DNA of 64,000 bases from NCBI GenBank assembly GCA_031549415.1, contig JAVBPU010000025.1:67709-131708 (forward strand). Direction: 5' to 3'. The translations under genes and the position numbers were made by a program. The notes under the pieces are model-generated. The model did not search any database. It was not told the origin of the DNA and saw nothing but the letters and a program-made list of their open reading frames with translations. How positions within the stretch are numbered: the stretch's first letter is position 1; each line of letters starts with the position of its first letter. Source of the stretch: Limiplasma sp031549415. Lineage in GTDB: Bacteria; Bacillota; Clostridia; Christensenellales; Aristaeellaceae. Positions 16,197 through 24,081 of the stretch are shown here, in pieces.

Positions 16197-16225
16197 ATTA
16201 TATAGAGTTGACAAAAGCTTGTCAA
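16197..16225 (-). promoter_or_regulatory. Consensus promoter of nifJ
   Basis: On the minus strand, TTGACA (16220-16225) and TATAAT (16197-16202) are exactly 17 bases apart. Both hexamers are perfect sigma-A consensus, so this should be a very strong promoter unless repressed. Confidence 0.85.
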
Positions 16226-16226
16226 C
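16207..16226. promoter_or_regulatory. Operator-like palindrome over the nifJ -35 element
   Basis: The minus-strand sequence GTTGACAA-GCTT-TTGTCAAC has perfect 8-bp arms and a 4-base centre. It covers the -35 hexamer and most of the spacer, a classic repressor position. The 18-bp architecture resembles Rex sites (TTGTTAA-N4-TTAACAA), which control fermentation genes in clostridia, but the inner bases differ. Confidence 0.6.
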
Positions 16227-16282
16227 CGGTGTGGAGGCGTCCTTCCCCGTGTCACAAATTGGAGCCCTATCGAATAGCAAAC

Positions 16283-16316
16283 AAAAAAAGGACAGAAGCG
16301 ATCCTGGCTTCTATCC
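16283..16316 (-). terminator. Terminator of the hybrid histidine kinase gene
   Basis: On the minus strand, GGATAGAAGC and GCTTCTGTCC form a 10-bp stem (one G-T pair) followed by seven T. It isolates the kinase transcript from the nifJ promoter 60 bases downstream. Confidence 0.85.
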
Positions 16317-16355
16317 TCTCTTGTCCATTGGCCGCTGCCCGGTCTTTTCCTGTTT

Positions 16356-19300
16356 CTACACGCCCCACTCCTGGCAGCCTAAAAAGCGGGTCAGGGTGCC
16401 CCGCAGGGTATCCAATTCCACCGGCTTGGCCAAATGGGCGTTCATGCCGCTTTCCATGGCTTTGTCGATGTCCTCCTTAAAGGCGTTGGCCGTTAGGGCG
16501 ATGATCACCACAGACTCCGCGTCGGGCCGGTCCATGGCGCGAATGGCCGCCGCCGCCTGGTAGCCGTCCATTTGCGGCATCTGCACATCCATCAAAATCA
16601 CGTCATAGCCATGCTCCTCAGAGGCCTTAAACCTTTCCAGCGCCTCATGGCCATCCGCCGCTTCGTCAATGGCAATGCCCGTTTCCTCCAACATCGCCCG
16701 CACAATCACCCGGTTTAACTCCACGTCATCCACCAGCAGCATCTTCTTGCCTACAAACTGCCCGGGGGTGTTTACCGCCTCCGCCGAGGCTTCCAATGGA
16801 CCGTCGGTTTCATGGAGCCACAGGATAAAGCTGAAAGTGCTGCCCTGGCCCAATTCGCTTTCCAGCTCAATCTTGCCGCCAAACAATTCCACAATGCGCT
16901 TGCTGATGGCCAGGCCCAGCCCGGTGCCGCCCACCTTGCCCGCCACCTTGTTGTTCCCTTGTTCAAAGGGTTCAAAAATGAGGCCCTGCATATCCTGCGA
17001 CACGCCAATGCCGGTATCCTTGACCCAGAAGCGAATCTGCGCCCTTCCCGGTTCCTGGGCCAGCTTCTTCATGCCAAATTCGATGCTGCCGCATTCCGGC
17101 GTAAATTTGACCGCGTTGCCCAGCAGGTTGATCAACACCTGCCGCAGGCGCAGAGCATCGCTTACGAAGGTATACGGCGTTAAGGCGTCAAACTCCGTGC
17201 GGAAGCTAATGTGCTTGTCGTCGCAGCGGGGCCGGATGATCCCGGCCACGGTATGGAGCAGCTTGGGCAGGTCGGTGGCCTCCTCGCTGAGCTCTATCTT
17301 GCCCGCTTCGATTTTGGAGATGTCCAGGATGTCGTTGAGCAGGCCCAGCAGATGCTGGGAGGAGGCTTCAATCTGCCCCACATGCCCCCGCAGCTCCGTC
17401 AGGTTCACTTCCTGGTTCTTCTCGTCCCCCAGCTTGCGCTGCACAATATTGGAGATGCCAATGATGGCGTTCATGGGCGTACGGATTTCGTGGCTCATCC
17501 GCGCCAGGAACTCGCCCTTGTGCTGATTGGCCTGGTTGGCGCTGCTAACCGCCTGTTCCAGCTCTATTTGCGTGGTCCGCAGCTGGTTTTCCATGGCCAC
17601 GCGCACGTCCACATTGCGGGCAAAGCCCAGCAGGCCCACCAGTTCGCCGTCTGCATCCACAATGGGCGTGCGTACAGAATCCAGGGTTTCGCTATGGCCA
17701 TCCGCAAAGTTCAGCTTTTCTTCCGCATAGAAGGGGGCGCGGGTTTCAATGGTCCGGCGGTCGTGGGCCGCAAAGCTCTCTGTCATTTCTGCGGAGAACA
17801 TCTGGGCGGCTGTTTTCCCGTCAAAGTCCTCCGCCGGTTTTCCCACCACGGCGGCAAAGCGCGGGTTTACAGCCAGGTAACGGCCCTGGGCATCCATATA
17901 CCAAATCAGGTCCGGGGACGCGGTGAAAATTTGGCTGAGCAGCGTGCGCTGCTCCTCCACTTCCATCTGCTCTTTCACCATGTCCGTCATGTCAAAGCTT
18001 TCAATAATATAGCCCAGCTTTTCGCCGTCCTTGCTAAGGAAGTCATTGCACACGCCGCGCAAATACCGCTGGTGCTCTTCCTGGTAGTAGATCTCCGCCT
18101 CCCGGCCCTGTTCCATGGCCTTGATGGGATCATACACCGTGTTTTCCGGATAAATGCCATGGTCGCCATAGGGGGCGCCCACCACTTCCTCCAGCTTTTT
18201 ACCGCGGAAGGATAGGCCCTCATCATTGATATAAATGATGTTCCTCTGGGTGTCAATAATGCTCAGGGGGTTTTTGACGCTGGCCTCGATGCTGTCAGCC
18301 ATATCATCAAAGGAATCGGCCAGGGTGCCAAATTCATCCTTCACCGGGGCGCGGAAGCGGAACTGGCGCTGCCCGGCCCGGAAGCGGGAGATGCCTTCGA
18401 TCAGCTTGGTGATGTTGTCGCTCAGCCAGGAAGCCAGCCAAATGGCAATGAGCACCACCAGCGCGATCAGCAGGAGCACCGTCACAATTAACCGGAAGAA
18501 AGTGGACCCCAGGTTTTCATCCACCGCCCGGTCCAGCCGCTCTGCGGTTTGCGTGGCGGGGCGTGTAAAATCCTCCAGCCCCGCGCCGATCGTAACGAAG
18601 CCAAAGCCCCGGCGGGAGTAGTTGTTGCTTTCCGAGGGGGCGTATTGCCCGGTGTAATAGGGGATGGCCGCCGCCGTGGTCAGCTTGTACAGGCCGCTCC
18701 ACAGGATATAGAAGGAACCGGAGCCTCCCTTTTCCGTCAAATCCATCCATCCGGTACATTGGGGCGCAGTGTTTAAATACCGCCCGTCCAGCCCCACCAG
18801 CCCCGCCTTGGTCAGCGCCGCCGCGGGCTTCTTGGTCCTGGACTGCTGGTCAAAATTGGGAATGTCCTTCACATAATCGGTCCATTTGGGAAGGCCGCTG
18901 GCTTGCCAGCCCTCATAAATACTGCTTTCCAGCCAGGGCGTCTGGGGCTCTCCCGTCTGCGGGTCAAAGCCATAAATGGAATGATGCCTTGGGTGGCAAA
19001 TATTGCGGCATTTGTAGTCCCAAATGAAGGCATAGTTCCCCTCAAATGCGCTGGGAATCTGCGTATACCGTTCATTCATGGGGGTGACATGGTCCACAAA
19101 TTCCAAAATCTGGTCATGGCTCAGGGCAAAGGTGAGGTAGCCCACCACATTGCCGCCTGGGTCCGCCACGGGCGTAGCCCAGCGCACAATGCCTTCAAAC
19201 CGCTGCCCATCCGGGTTTTCCGCGCCCGCATAGGCCTGCTGCTCCGGCTGGAAGGGAATGTCGTACCCTCTTTGTTCCGATGCTTTTTCCAGCGCGGTAG

Positions 19301-20087
19301 GCGCATACATGCCGATATAATTGGACCCTACATAAGCGCCGATCACATCAGATACATAAATTTCGCCCGGTTTCATGCTTTGTAGCGCGTCAAAATAGGT
19401 TTCCGCTTTGACATAGGTGTTTTCTTTTTGGGAAACGTCCTTCTTTTCCGGGCTCATGGGATAGTGAATCTTCCGGGGTGAAGCCGAAACCGCCTTGCAC
19501 TGTTCCATGCCCTGCAGGTCTACAAAGGTGATCTCATCATAAATAGGAACTTCTTCATAGGTGAACTGGTCCGGCTCCCGGTAATGGAACTTGTCCTCGT
19601 CATTGTTTTCCGCGTTGGTGGAAACGCCTCCGCCCAGGGGGTCCGCTTTGGCGCCGGTTTCCACCCAGGCGCTTCCGTCCGCCGCCAAGGTCCAATGGCC
19701 CTGCTTCACCAACGGCCGGGTTTTGCTTTCAATAAATTTTTGATAGGTGTCTTCATTGGGCGTCATGCTGGCCAAATACAGCAAGTCCCGGTCCCGGTCA
19801 TACAGAAAATCGGCCACCCGGTTGGCGGTATCGGTGGACATGCGCTCAATATTCTCCGTGGCGCTGTTGTTCAGCGCCACGGTGGAGTCCGACACCGCGA
19901 TTTGCCGTAGCGTGCTTCCCAAGCTTACCAGTTGCCGCCATGCCAACAGGGTTACCAAAAGCAGCGGAATAACCTTGACCACCAGGAAAATGCGGACCAG
20001 CTTTCGCTTCATTCCATGGCCCATCCGGTTCCATAGAGCATCCATTTTGGTTCTCAAAAAACCGATGATTTTCTTTGTCATACTCAC
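16356..20087 (-). CDS. Hybrid sensor histidine kinase with large extracellular sensor and receiver domain
   Basis: Membrane sensor kinase of 1243 residues. Parts in order: helix 1 (IFLVVKVIPLLLVTLLAW, about 33-50); an extracellular Cache-like sensor of nearly 500 residues with the motif KCRNICHPRHHSIYGFDP; helix 2 (LIVTVLLLIALVVLIAIWLA); HAMP; two PAS domains (NPLSIIDTQRNIIYINDEGL and PDLIWYMDAQGRYLAVNPRF); HisKA box with FLARMSHEIRTPMNAIIG; HATPase (FWVKDTGIGV, GGTGLGLAISKRIVELFGG); and a receiver domain with the phospho-Asp in DVILMDVQMPQMDGYQ. There is no HPt domain, so a separate phosphotransfer protein or a hybrid-only output is needed. Start is GTG 20087 or ATG 20081 (AGGTGA upstream). 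No response regulator is adjacent. Confidence 0.93.
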   Translation of the reverse strand: MSMTKKIIGFLRTKMDALWNRMGHGMKRKLVRIFLVVKVIPLLLVTLLAWRQLVSLGSTLRQIAVSDSTVALNNSATENIERMSTDTANRVADFLYDRDRDLLYLASMTPNEDTYQKFIESKTRPLVKQGHWTLAADGSAWVETGAKADPLGGGVSTNAENNDEDKFHYREPDQFTYEEVPIYDEITFVDLQGMEQCKAVSASPRKIHYPMSPEKKDVSQKENTYVKAETYFDALQSMKPGEIYVSDVIGAYVGSNYIGMYAPTALEKASEQRGYDIPFQPEQQAYAGAENPDGQRFEGIVRWATPVADPGGNVVGYLTFALSHDQILEFVDHVTPMNERYTQIPSAFEGNYAFIWDYKCRNICHPRHHSIYGFDPQTGEPQTPWLESSIYEGWQASGLPKWTDYVKDIPNFDQQSRTKKPAAALTKAGLVGLDGRYLNTAPQCTGWMDLTEKGGSGSFYILWSGLYKLTTAAAIPYYTGQYAPSESNNYSRRGFGFVTIGAGLEDFTRPATQTAERLDRAVDENLGSTFFRLIVTVLLLIALVVLIAIWLASWLSDNITKLIEGISRFRAGQRQFRFRAPVKDEFGTLADSFDDMADSIEASVKNPLSIIDTQRNIIYINDEGLSFRGKKLEEVVGAPYGDHGIYPENTVYDPIKAMEQGREAEIYYQEEHQRYLRGVCNDFLSKDGEKLGYIIESFDMTDMVKEQMEVEEQRTLLSQIFTASPDLIWYMDAQGRYLAVNPRFAAVVGKPAEDFDGKTAAQMFSAEMTESFAAHDRRTIETRAPFYAEEKLNFADGHSETLDSVRTPIVDADGELVGLLGFARNVDVRVAMENQLRTTQIELEQAVSSANQANQHKGEFLARMSHEIRTPMNAIIGISNIVQRKLGDEKNQEVNLTELRGHVGQIEASSQHLLGLLNDILDISKIEAGKIELSEEATDLPKLLHTVAGIIRPRCDDKHISFRTEFDALTPYTFVSDALRLRQVLINLLGNAVKFTPECGSIEFGMKKLAQEPGRAQIRFWVKDTGIGVSQDMQGLIFEPFEQGNNKVAGKVGGTGLGLAISKRIVELFGGKIELESELGQGSTFSFILWLHETDGPLEASAEAVNTPGQFVGKKMLLVDDVELNRVIVRAMLEETGIAIDEAADGHEALERFKASEEHGYDVILMDVQMPQMDGYQAAAAIRAMDRPDAESVVIIALTANAFKEDIDKAMESGMNAHLAKPVELDTLRGTLTRFLGCQEWGV

Positions 20088-20162
20088 CTATGCCCTTTTG
20101 ATGGAATAGAATAATGGGCGAAGAACGATTTATCGTTTCCATAAATTTTCAGATTCGTAATT

Positions 20163-20191
20163 ATTATAATCCAGAATCTTCGCTTTTTCAA
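20163..20191 (-). promoter_or_regulatory. Candidate promoter of the hybrid kinase gene
   Basis: TTGAAA (20186-20191) and TATAAT (20163-20168) on the minus strand are 17 bases apart, about 75 bases before the start codon. Confidence 0.65.
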
Positions 20192-20210
20192 GCTTAGCTT
20201 GTCTTTTTCG

Positions 20211-20580
20211 CACTGCTACCGCATTTACTTTTTATGTGGGGTTTTCCCCGCCCCGGCCGTTCGGCCGCTCGCCTCAAGCCCCACCTCTCGTTCGCTTTGG
20301 GCTTCGCCCAAGTGCCCACTGGGCACTCGCTCACTGCCGGTGCCCCATCGGGGACGAGTCCCCGAACCCCTTTATTTGGCACCGTTTCACGGTGCCAAAG
20401 CCAATGCCACTGGCATAGCCATGCGCCTTGATTCTCAAAAGGGAATCGAATCTACGAAGCAAAAAAGGATGCGTCTTTTTGTACTCTGGCCACGTAAAAC
20501 GTGGCCAGATAAAGGGTCCAGGGCGTTAGCCCTGGTGGAGGGGCGGAGGCGAAGCCTCTGCAGTAAATGCGGTAGCCGTG
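20211..20580 (+). repeat. MITE-like hairpin-array repeat, full-length copy (R1)
   Basis: An element of about 370 bp bounded by 19-bp terminal inverted repeats: CACTGCTACCGCATTTACT at 20211-20229 and its reverse complement with one mismatch at 20562-20580. Between them lie about ten hairpins, several perfect, e.g. TTTGGCACCG/CGGTGCCAAA (20375-20399), CTGGCCACG/CGTGGCCAG (20486-20508), CCAGGGC/GCCCTGG (20518-20535) and GAGGC/GCCTC (20546-20558). The part from about 20364 is shared with copies at 23.8 kb and 48.5 kb. It contains no credible gene. It fills most of the 527-base gap between the kinase and the secreted hydrolase. Confidence 0.8.
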
Positions 20581-20614
20581 ATTTTTTTCCCTGTTTTTCT
20601 TCTATTTTCCGCGG

Positions 20615-21982
20615 TCAGTCCACCACAAGAAAAGGACTTTCCCGCAAGCCGTCTGGGTCCAGCAACTCCCCGTAGCAGACCCGCATCACCGCGCGGCCCA
20701 GCATCCCCACCCGGTTATAGGTCTTGCGGTTGTTGCAGCCATTGGTCAGCATCACCACGCCGGTACGATCCTTTGGGTCAAAATAGGCCGCGCACAGCAT
20801 GCCATTGGCCTTGCCGCCATGGCCAAACATCAGGCGGCCTTCCACCTGGTTATTCTCAATAATGTTCATAAACAATCCGTTTGCGCATGCCCCGGCCACG
20901 CTGCCCCGGCCCCCCTGGGGAGAGGTCATCTCCAACACGGTTTTCCCTTTCAGCAAGGTCGTCCCCTGGTACACGCCGCCTTCGCACAGCATGGCTAGCA
21001 GCTTGGCTAAATCCGGCGCGGAAATGATGAGCTTTCCCGCCGTCAGGATGTAGTCCTTTTCCGGCTGGGGGGTCACAATGCGGGTAGGGTCCTCTCGCAG
21101 GGTCTTGATGCGCCTTTTGCTGGGCATTTCATACATATCCGCCAGGAACAGGCTTTCCGGCAGCAAGGCGGCCTGGTAACCCGCCGTGATGCCCAACGGC
21201 CCAAAAACATGTTCCTTCATATAATCATCCACAGTCTGTCCGGAGAGCTTTTCCAGCAGGCTGCCTGCGATGCCCCCGCCGAAATTGCTGTACTCATACC
21301 GGCTGCCCGGCTGAATATCGGAATAAAACAGATAGGAAAGCCGCTCCCTCACGAACAACTGGGACAGCGGTTCCCCCCGGCCATACAGGGCGGCCTGATA
21401 AAAGCCGTTGTCCCGAAGGCTGGCGGTGTGGCTCATCACCTGGCGCAACGTGATAGGGACGTCCGGAAAATGCGGGTTGCGGATGGGAAAACCCAAAATG
21501 CCGCCAATGTCATCATCCAGCCCCGCCTTGCCCTGCTCCACCAGTTGCATCAGGCCAATGCCCACCACCATCTTGCCAATGCTGCCCACCTGAAAGGCCG
21601 TATCCTCGGTAACAGGGGCCTCATTTCGCAGCCGATCCCCATAGACATGGGTGAAAGTGACCTTGCCATTTTGGATGAACGCCACGCTGGCTCCCATGGT
21701 GGTGTAGCGCCGAAATACCTCGTTGAGCTTTTCCCGCAAGTCCTTCTGCGGGTCCGCCACCAACTGCGCTAAATCTGCTTCATCTGCGGCCAGTTCCTGG
21801 GAGGTGATCTCCTCCGGCGGCTCTTCTTCTGACGGCGCTTCCGCCACCGTATTTTCGGCTGCACCGGCGGCCCAGGCGGGCATTGGCCCTTGCGGGAAAG
21901 GATGCCAAAGCAGCAGCAGCGCCAGCAGCGCACAAATGCAGGCCTTCTTCCGGCCCCATGGGGCCTTTGTGCTTCTTCTCAT
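20615..21982 (-). CDS. Secreted beta-lactamase-fold serine hydrolase
   Basis: Exported class C beta-lactamase-like protein of 455 residues. The first 38 residues form a signal peptide (MRRSTKAPWGRKKACICALL then a hydrophobic core, ending AWAAG). A Glu-rich spacer precedes the catalytic fold. SxxK is FQVGSIGKMVVGIGLMQLVE (about 139), the YSN motif is exact in YEYSNFGGGIAGSLLEKL, and the third motif is MFGHGGKANGM. All three are intact, so it should be active. The family includes esterases, D-amino-acid peptidases and PBP4*-like proteins; no resistance role is implied. Start ATG at 21982 follows CAGGAGC. It lies 19 bases downstream of the radical SAM gene and probably shares its promoter. Confidence 0.88.
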   Translation of the reverse strand: MRRSTKAPWGRKKACICALLALLLLWHPFPQGPMPAWAAGAAENTVAEAPSEEEPPEEITSQELAADEADLAQLVADPQKDLREKLNEVFRRYTTMGASVAFIQNGKVTFTHVYGDRLRNEAPVTEDTAFQVGSIGKMVVGIGLMQLVEQGKAGLDDDIGGILGFPIRNPHFPDVPITLRQVMSHTASLRDNGFYQAALYGRGEPLSQLFVRERLSYLFYSDIQPGSRYEYSNFGGGIAGSLLEKLSGQTVDDYMKEHVFGPLGITAGYQAALLPESLFLADMYEMPSKRRIKTLREDPTRIVTPQPEKDYILTAGKLIISAPDLAKLLAMLCEGGVYQGTTLLKGKTVLEMTSPQGGRGSVAGACANGLFMNIIENNQVEGRLMFGHGGKANGMLCAAYFDPKDRTGVVMLTNGCNNRKTYNRVGMLGRAVMRVCYGELLDPDGLRESPFLVVD

Positions 21983-22001
21983 GCGGTTGCTCCTGTTTTC
22001 T

Positions 22002-22910
22002 TTAGAATAGGGCTAGCTGGGTGGGGCACCCGGCCCGCGCCGCCCGGTTGATGTCTGTGAACCGGTGCAGCAGCCCACGCCTTGCGCAGGCTTCCTCATA
22101 GCGCGCCCTTAGGGCTTCGGCCTGGGGCGCGACACAGCTATATTGCAGCCCAAAGGCGTCCACAAATTTCTGCTTGATCCCTTGGAAGGAAGGGTCCTTG
22201 TCCAGATGGGCGTAAAAATACTCTCGGTTGCCGGTACGCAGGGTCATGCCAAAATGGCAAACCGCATACCGTCCGCCTGCCTCTGCGGTTTTCTCCAGCA
22301 GGGCTTCCAGGTTGTCCCAGCTATCCGTCAGAAAAGGCACCACGGGGCATATCCAGGTCCCCACAAACACCCCGGCCTGGGCCAGTTCCTTCATGGCGGC
22401 AAAGCGCTGGCTGGTGGGCGGCGCCCCTGGTTCCAAGCGGAGGCTCAAAGCGTCCTCCGCCGCTGTGATGGAGAAGGTTCCATACACCGGGGCGGTTTTG
22501 CCCATGTCCGCCAGCACATCCGCATCCCGGGCCATCAGCGTCCCTTTGGTGGTCAGCCCTGCCCCGAAGCCGTATTTTTTCAGAAGCAGCAGGGATTGCC
22601 GGGTAATCTCCAGGTCCTTCTCCATCCGGTTGTAGGGGTCGCTGGCAGCCCCCACCGCCACCACGCCGGGCTTTTTCTTCTGGCGCAGTTCCTGCTCCAG
22701 CATAGCAAGGCAATCCTTCTTATGCCGAATGTGGTCAAAGCGCTCGATGCGGTAGCATTCGCTCCGGGTATCGCAATAAATGCAGCCGTGGTTGCAGCCA
22801 CGGTACAGGTTTATGTTGTAATCCGCCAGAAAAAAAGCGTCCTCAGGATAGCGGACAGGGCTTAACAACCGTTTGGCCAAAAAGGTCTCCGCCGGCAGCC
22901 CTGTTTCCAT
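22002..22910 (-). CDS. SPL-family radical SAM protein
   Basis: Radical SAM protein of 302 residues, similar to spore photoproduct lyase-like/Rv2578c-type proteins. The cluster motif is NLYRGCNHGCIYCDTRSECY (CxxxCxxC, about 31-50), followed by GAASDPYNRMEKDLEITRQSL (about 92-112) and ICPVVPFLTDSWDN. It lacks the longer N-terminal domain of true SplB, so DNA-lesion repair is not proven; many relatives are of unknown function. I placed the start at ATG 22910 with GGGGAAGG before it, because a longer reading frame would cross its own promoter. It is transcribed divergently from the YjjG-like gene. Confidence 0.85.
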   Translation of the reverse strand: METGLPAETFLAKRLLSPVRYPEDAFFLADYNINLYRGCNHGCIYCDTRSECYRIERFDHIRHKKDCLAMLEQELRQKKKPGVVAVGAASDPYNRMEKDLEITRQSLLLLKKYGFGAGLTTKGTLMARDADVLADMGKTAPVYGTFSITAAEDALSLRLEPGAPPTSQRFAAMKELAQAGVFVGTWICPVVPFLTDSWDNLEALLEKTAEAGGRYAVCHFGMTLRTGNREYFYAHLDKDPSFQGIKQKFVDAFGLQYSCVAPQAEALRARYEEACARRGLLHRFTDINRAARAGCPTQLALF

Positions 22911-22941
22911 AGCCTTCCCCTTTGCTTCCGCGTTTTTTGTC

Positions 22942-22970
22942 AGTATACGAAGGGCGCTTCCCCCTGTCAA
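22942..22970 (-). promoter_or_regulatory. Promoter of the radical SAM gene
   Basis: TTGACA (22965-22970) and TATACT (22942-22947) on the minus strand are 17 bases apart, 32 bases before the ATG at 22910. Confidence 0.75.
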
Positions 22971-23049
22971 GCTTCCCTTTACCCCGGCGGCCTGATGTGG
23001 TATCCTACTTCCGTTCCTGTTTTCCCATTTTTCCAAGGAGGCTTTTCCT

Positions 23050-23733
23050 ATGAAATACGATCTGTTGCTCAGCGATGCGGACGGCACGCTGTTTGACTTT
23101 CTGGCGGGAGAGCGCAATGCCATCCGTTCCTTGTTTCTAGAGTGCGGCCTGCCCGCAGAGGATCAGGCCATCACCCTGTACAGCAGTATCAATGAGAGCC
23201 ATTGGAAAAAGCTGGAACGGGGCGAAACCACCCAGGCCCGGCTGCGGGTGGAGCGTTTCCAGGAATTTTTACAAGCCATAGGGGCCCAGGGTGACCCGGG
23301 ACTGATGAGCGAGCGTTATGTGGAACTGCTGGGCCAGCAACGCATTTTGATTCCCGGCGCGCTGGACCTTTGCCGCCGGGTGTCCCAGCATATGCCCATT
23401 TATTTGGTAACCAACGGCCTGTCCAAGGTGCAGCGCAGCCGCTTCCAGGGCTGCGAGCTTTCCCCGTACCTCTCCGGTTTTTTGATCAGCGAGGAGGTGG
23501 GGCATGCTAAGCCTGACCCCCATATGCTGGTGGAGGCCATGCGGCTTTGTGGCGTAAGCCTGCCCCGGCGGGTGGCGCTGCTGGGTGACAGCGTATCGGC
23601 GGACATTGGCGCGGCCCAGGCGGCGGGCGTGGACAGCATCTTGTTTGTAAACGGCGGCGCTGTGCCCGAAAGCCACGGGGCGACTTTCGTAGCGTCCACC
23701 TTGGAGCAGGCGGCGGACCTTCTTTTGCAATAA
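23050..23733 (+). CDS. YjjG-like HAD nucleotidase
   Basis: HAD-superfamily phosphatase of 227 residues with the YjjG-type layout (noncanonical pyrimidine 5'-nucleotidase in Escherichia coli). Motifs: LLLSDADGTLFDFLAGERNA (nucleophile Asp at 9, general acid Asp at 11), YLVTNGLSKVQRSRF (motif II, near 116-130), EEVGHAKPDPHML (motif III Lys, near 152-164) and VALLGDSVSADIGAAQAAGV (motif IV, near 177-196). The cap domain lies between residues 18 and 85. Start ATG at 23050 follows CAAGGAGG. Its 3' end adjoins a truncated repeat copy. Substrate is inferred from the family. Confidence 0.87.
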   Translation: MKYDLLLSDADGTLFDFLAGERNAIRSLFLECGLPAEDQAITLYSSINESHWKKLERGETTQARLRVERFQEFLQAIGAQGDPGLMSERYVELLGQQRILIPGALDLCRRVSQHMPIYLVTNGLSKVQRSRFQGCELSPYLSGFLISEEVGHAKPDPHMLVEAMRLCGVSLPRRVALLGDSVSADIGAAQAAGVDSILFVNGGAVPESHGATFVASTLEQAADLLLQ

Positions 23734-23759
23734 ACCACAGGCGGGCGGAGGCCCCATAG

Positions 23760-23992
23760 TGTGCGGGGCAAGACCCAGAGCCCCTTTATTTGCAACGATC
23801 CACGGTGACAAAGCAAATATCAACGGCATAGCCATGCGTCTTGATCCTCAAAAAGGGAGTCGAATGTAGGAAGCAAAAAGGATGCGTCTTTTTGCATTCT
23901 GGCCACGTAAAACGCGGCCAGAGAAAGGGTCCAGGGCGAAAGCCCTGGTGGAGGGGCGGAGGCGAAGCCTCTGCGTCAATACGGCGGCCGTG
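23760..23992 (+). repeat. MITE-like hairpin-array repeat, left-truncated copy (R2)
   Basis: Collinear with the right part of R1 from about 23780 (the CCCCTTTATTTG segment). Conserved hairpins include CTGGCCACG/CGCGGCCAG (23899-23921) and CCAGGGC/GCCCTGG with a GAAA loop (23931-23948), plus GAGGC/GCCTC (23959-23971). The right end at 23974-23992 matches the R1 terminal repeat at 14 of 19 positions. No left terminal repeat was found; the element seems cut off near the end of the YjjG-like gene. It occupies most of the 348-base gap before frr. Confidence 0.75.
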
Positions 23993-24010
23993 ATAAACCA
24001 GCGCTTTCCC

Positions 24011-24039
24011 TTGCCTTTTCCCCTGAAACAAGGTAAAAT
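24011..24039 (+). promoter_or_regulatory. Candidate frr promoter
   Basis: TTGCCT (24011-24016) and TAAAAT (24034-24039) are 17 bases apart, starting 19 bases beyond the end of repeat R2 and about 40 bases before the frr start. Confidence 0.6.
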
Positions 24040-24081
24040 AATACCAATCATTTCCGATCCATATAGAAAGGGTGGCTTCTG

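Noticed and set aside
16207..16226. Definite Rex site at nifJ
   Set aside because: Size and symmetry fit but the inner bases (GACAA/TTGTC) differ from the TTGTTAA half-site, so I report it only as an operator-like palindrome.
20211..20580. CRISPR array or integron-type attC array
   Set aside because: The hairpins differ from one another, there are no regular spacers and no cas or integrase genes are nearby.
20199..20675. Reading frames through repeat R1 with a KRMRLFVLWPRKTWPDKG-type peptide, also found in R2 and R3
   Set aside because: The similarity follows the DNA repeat and its palindromes. The frame has no ribosome binding site and is interrupted differently in each copy, so it is probably a spurious protein that annotation pipelines may list.
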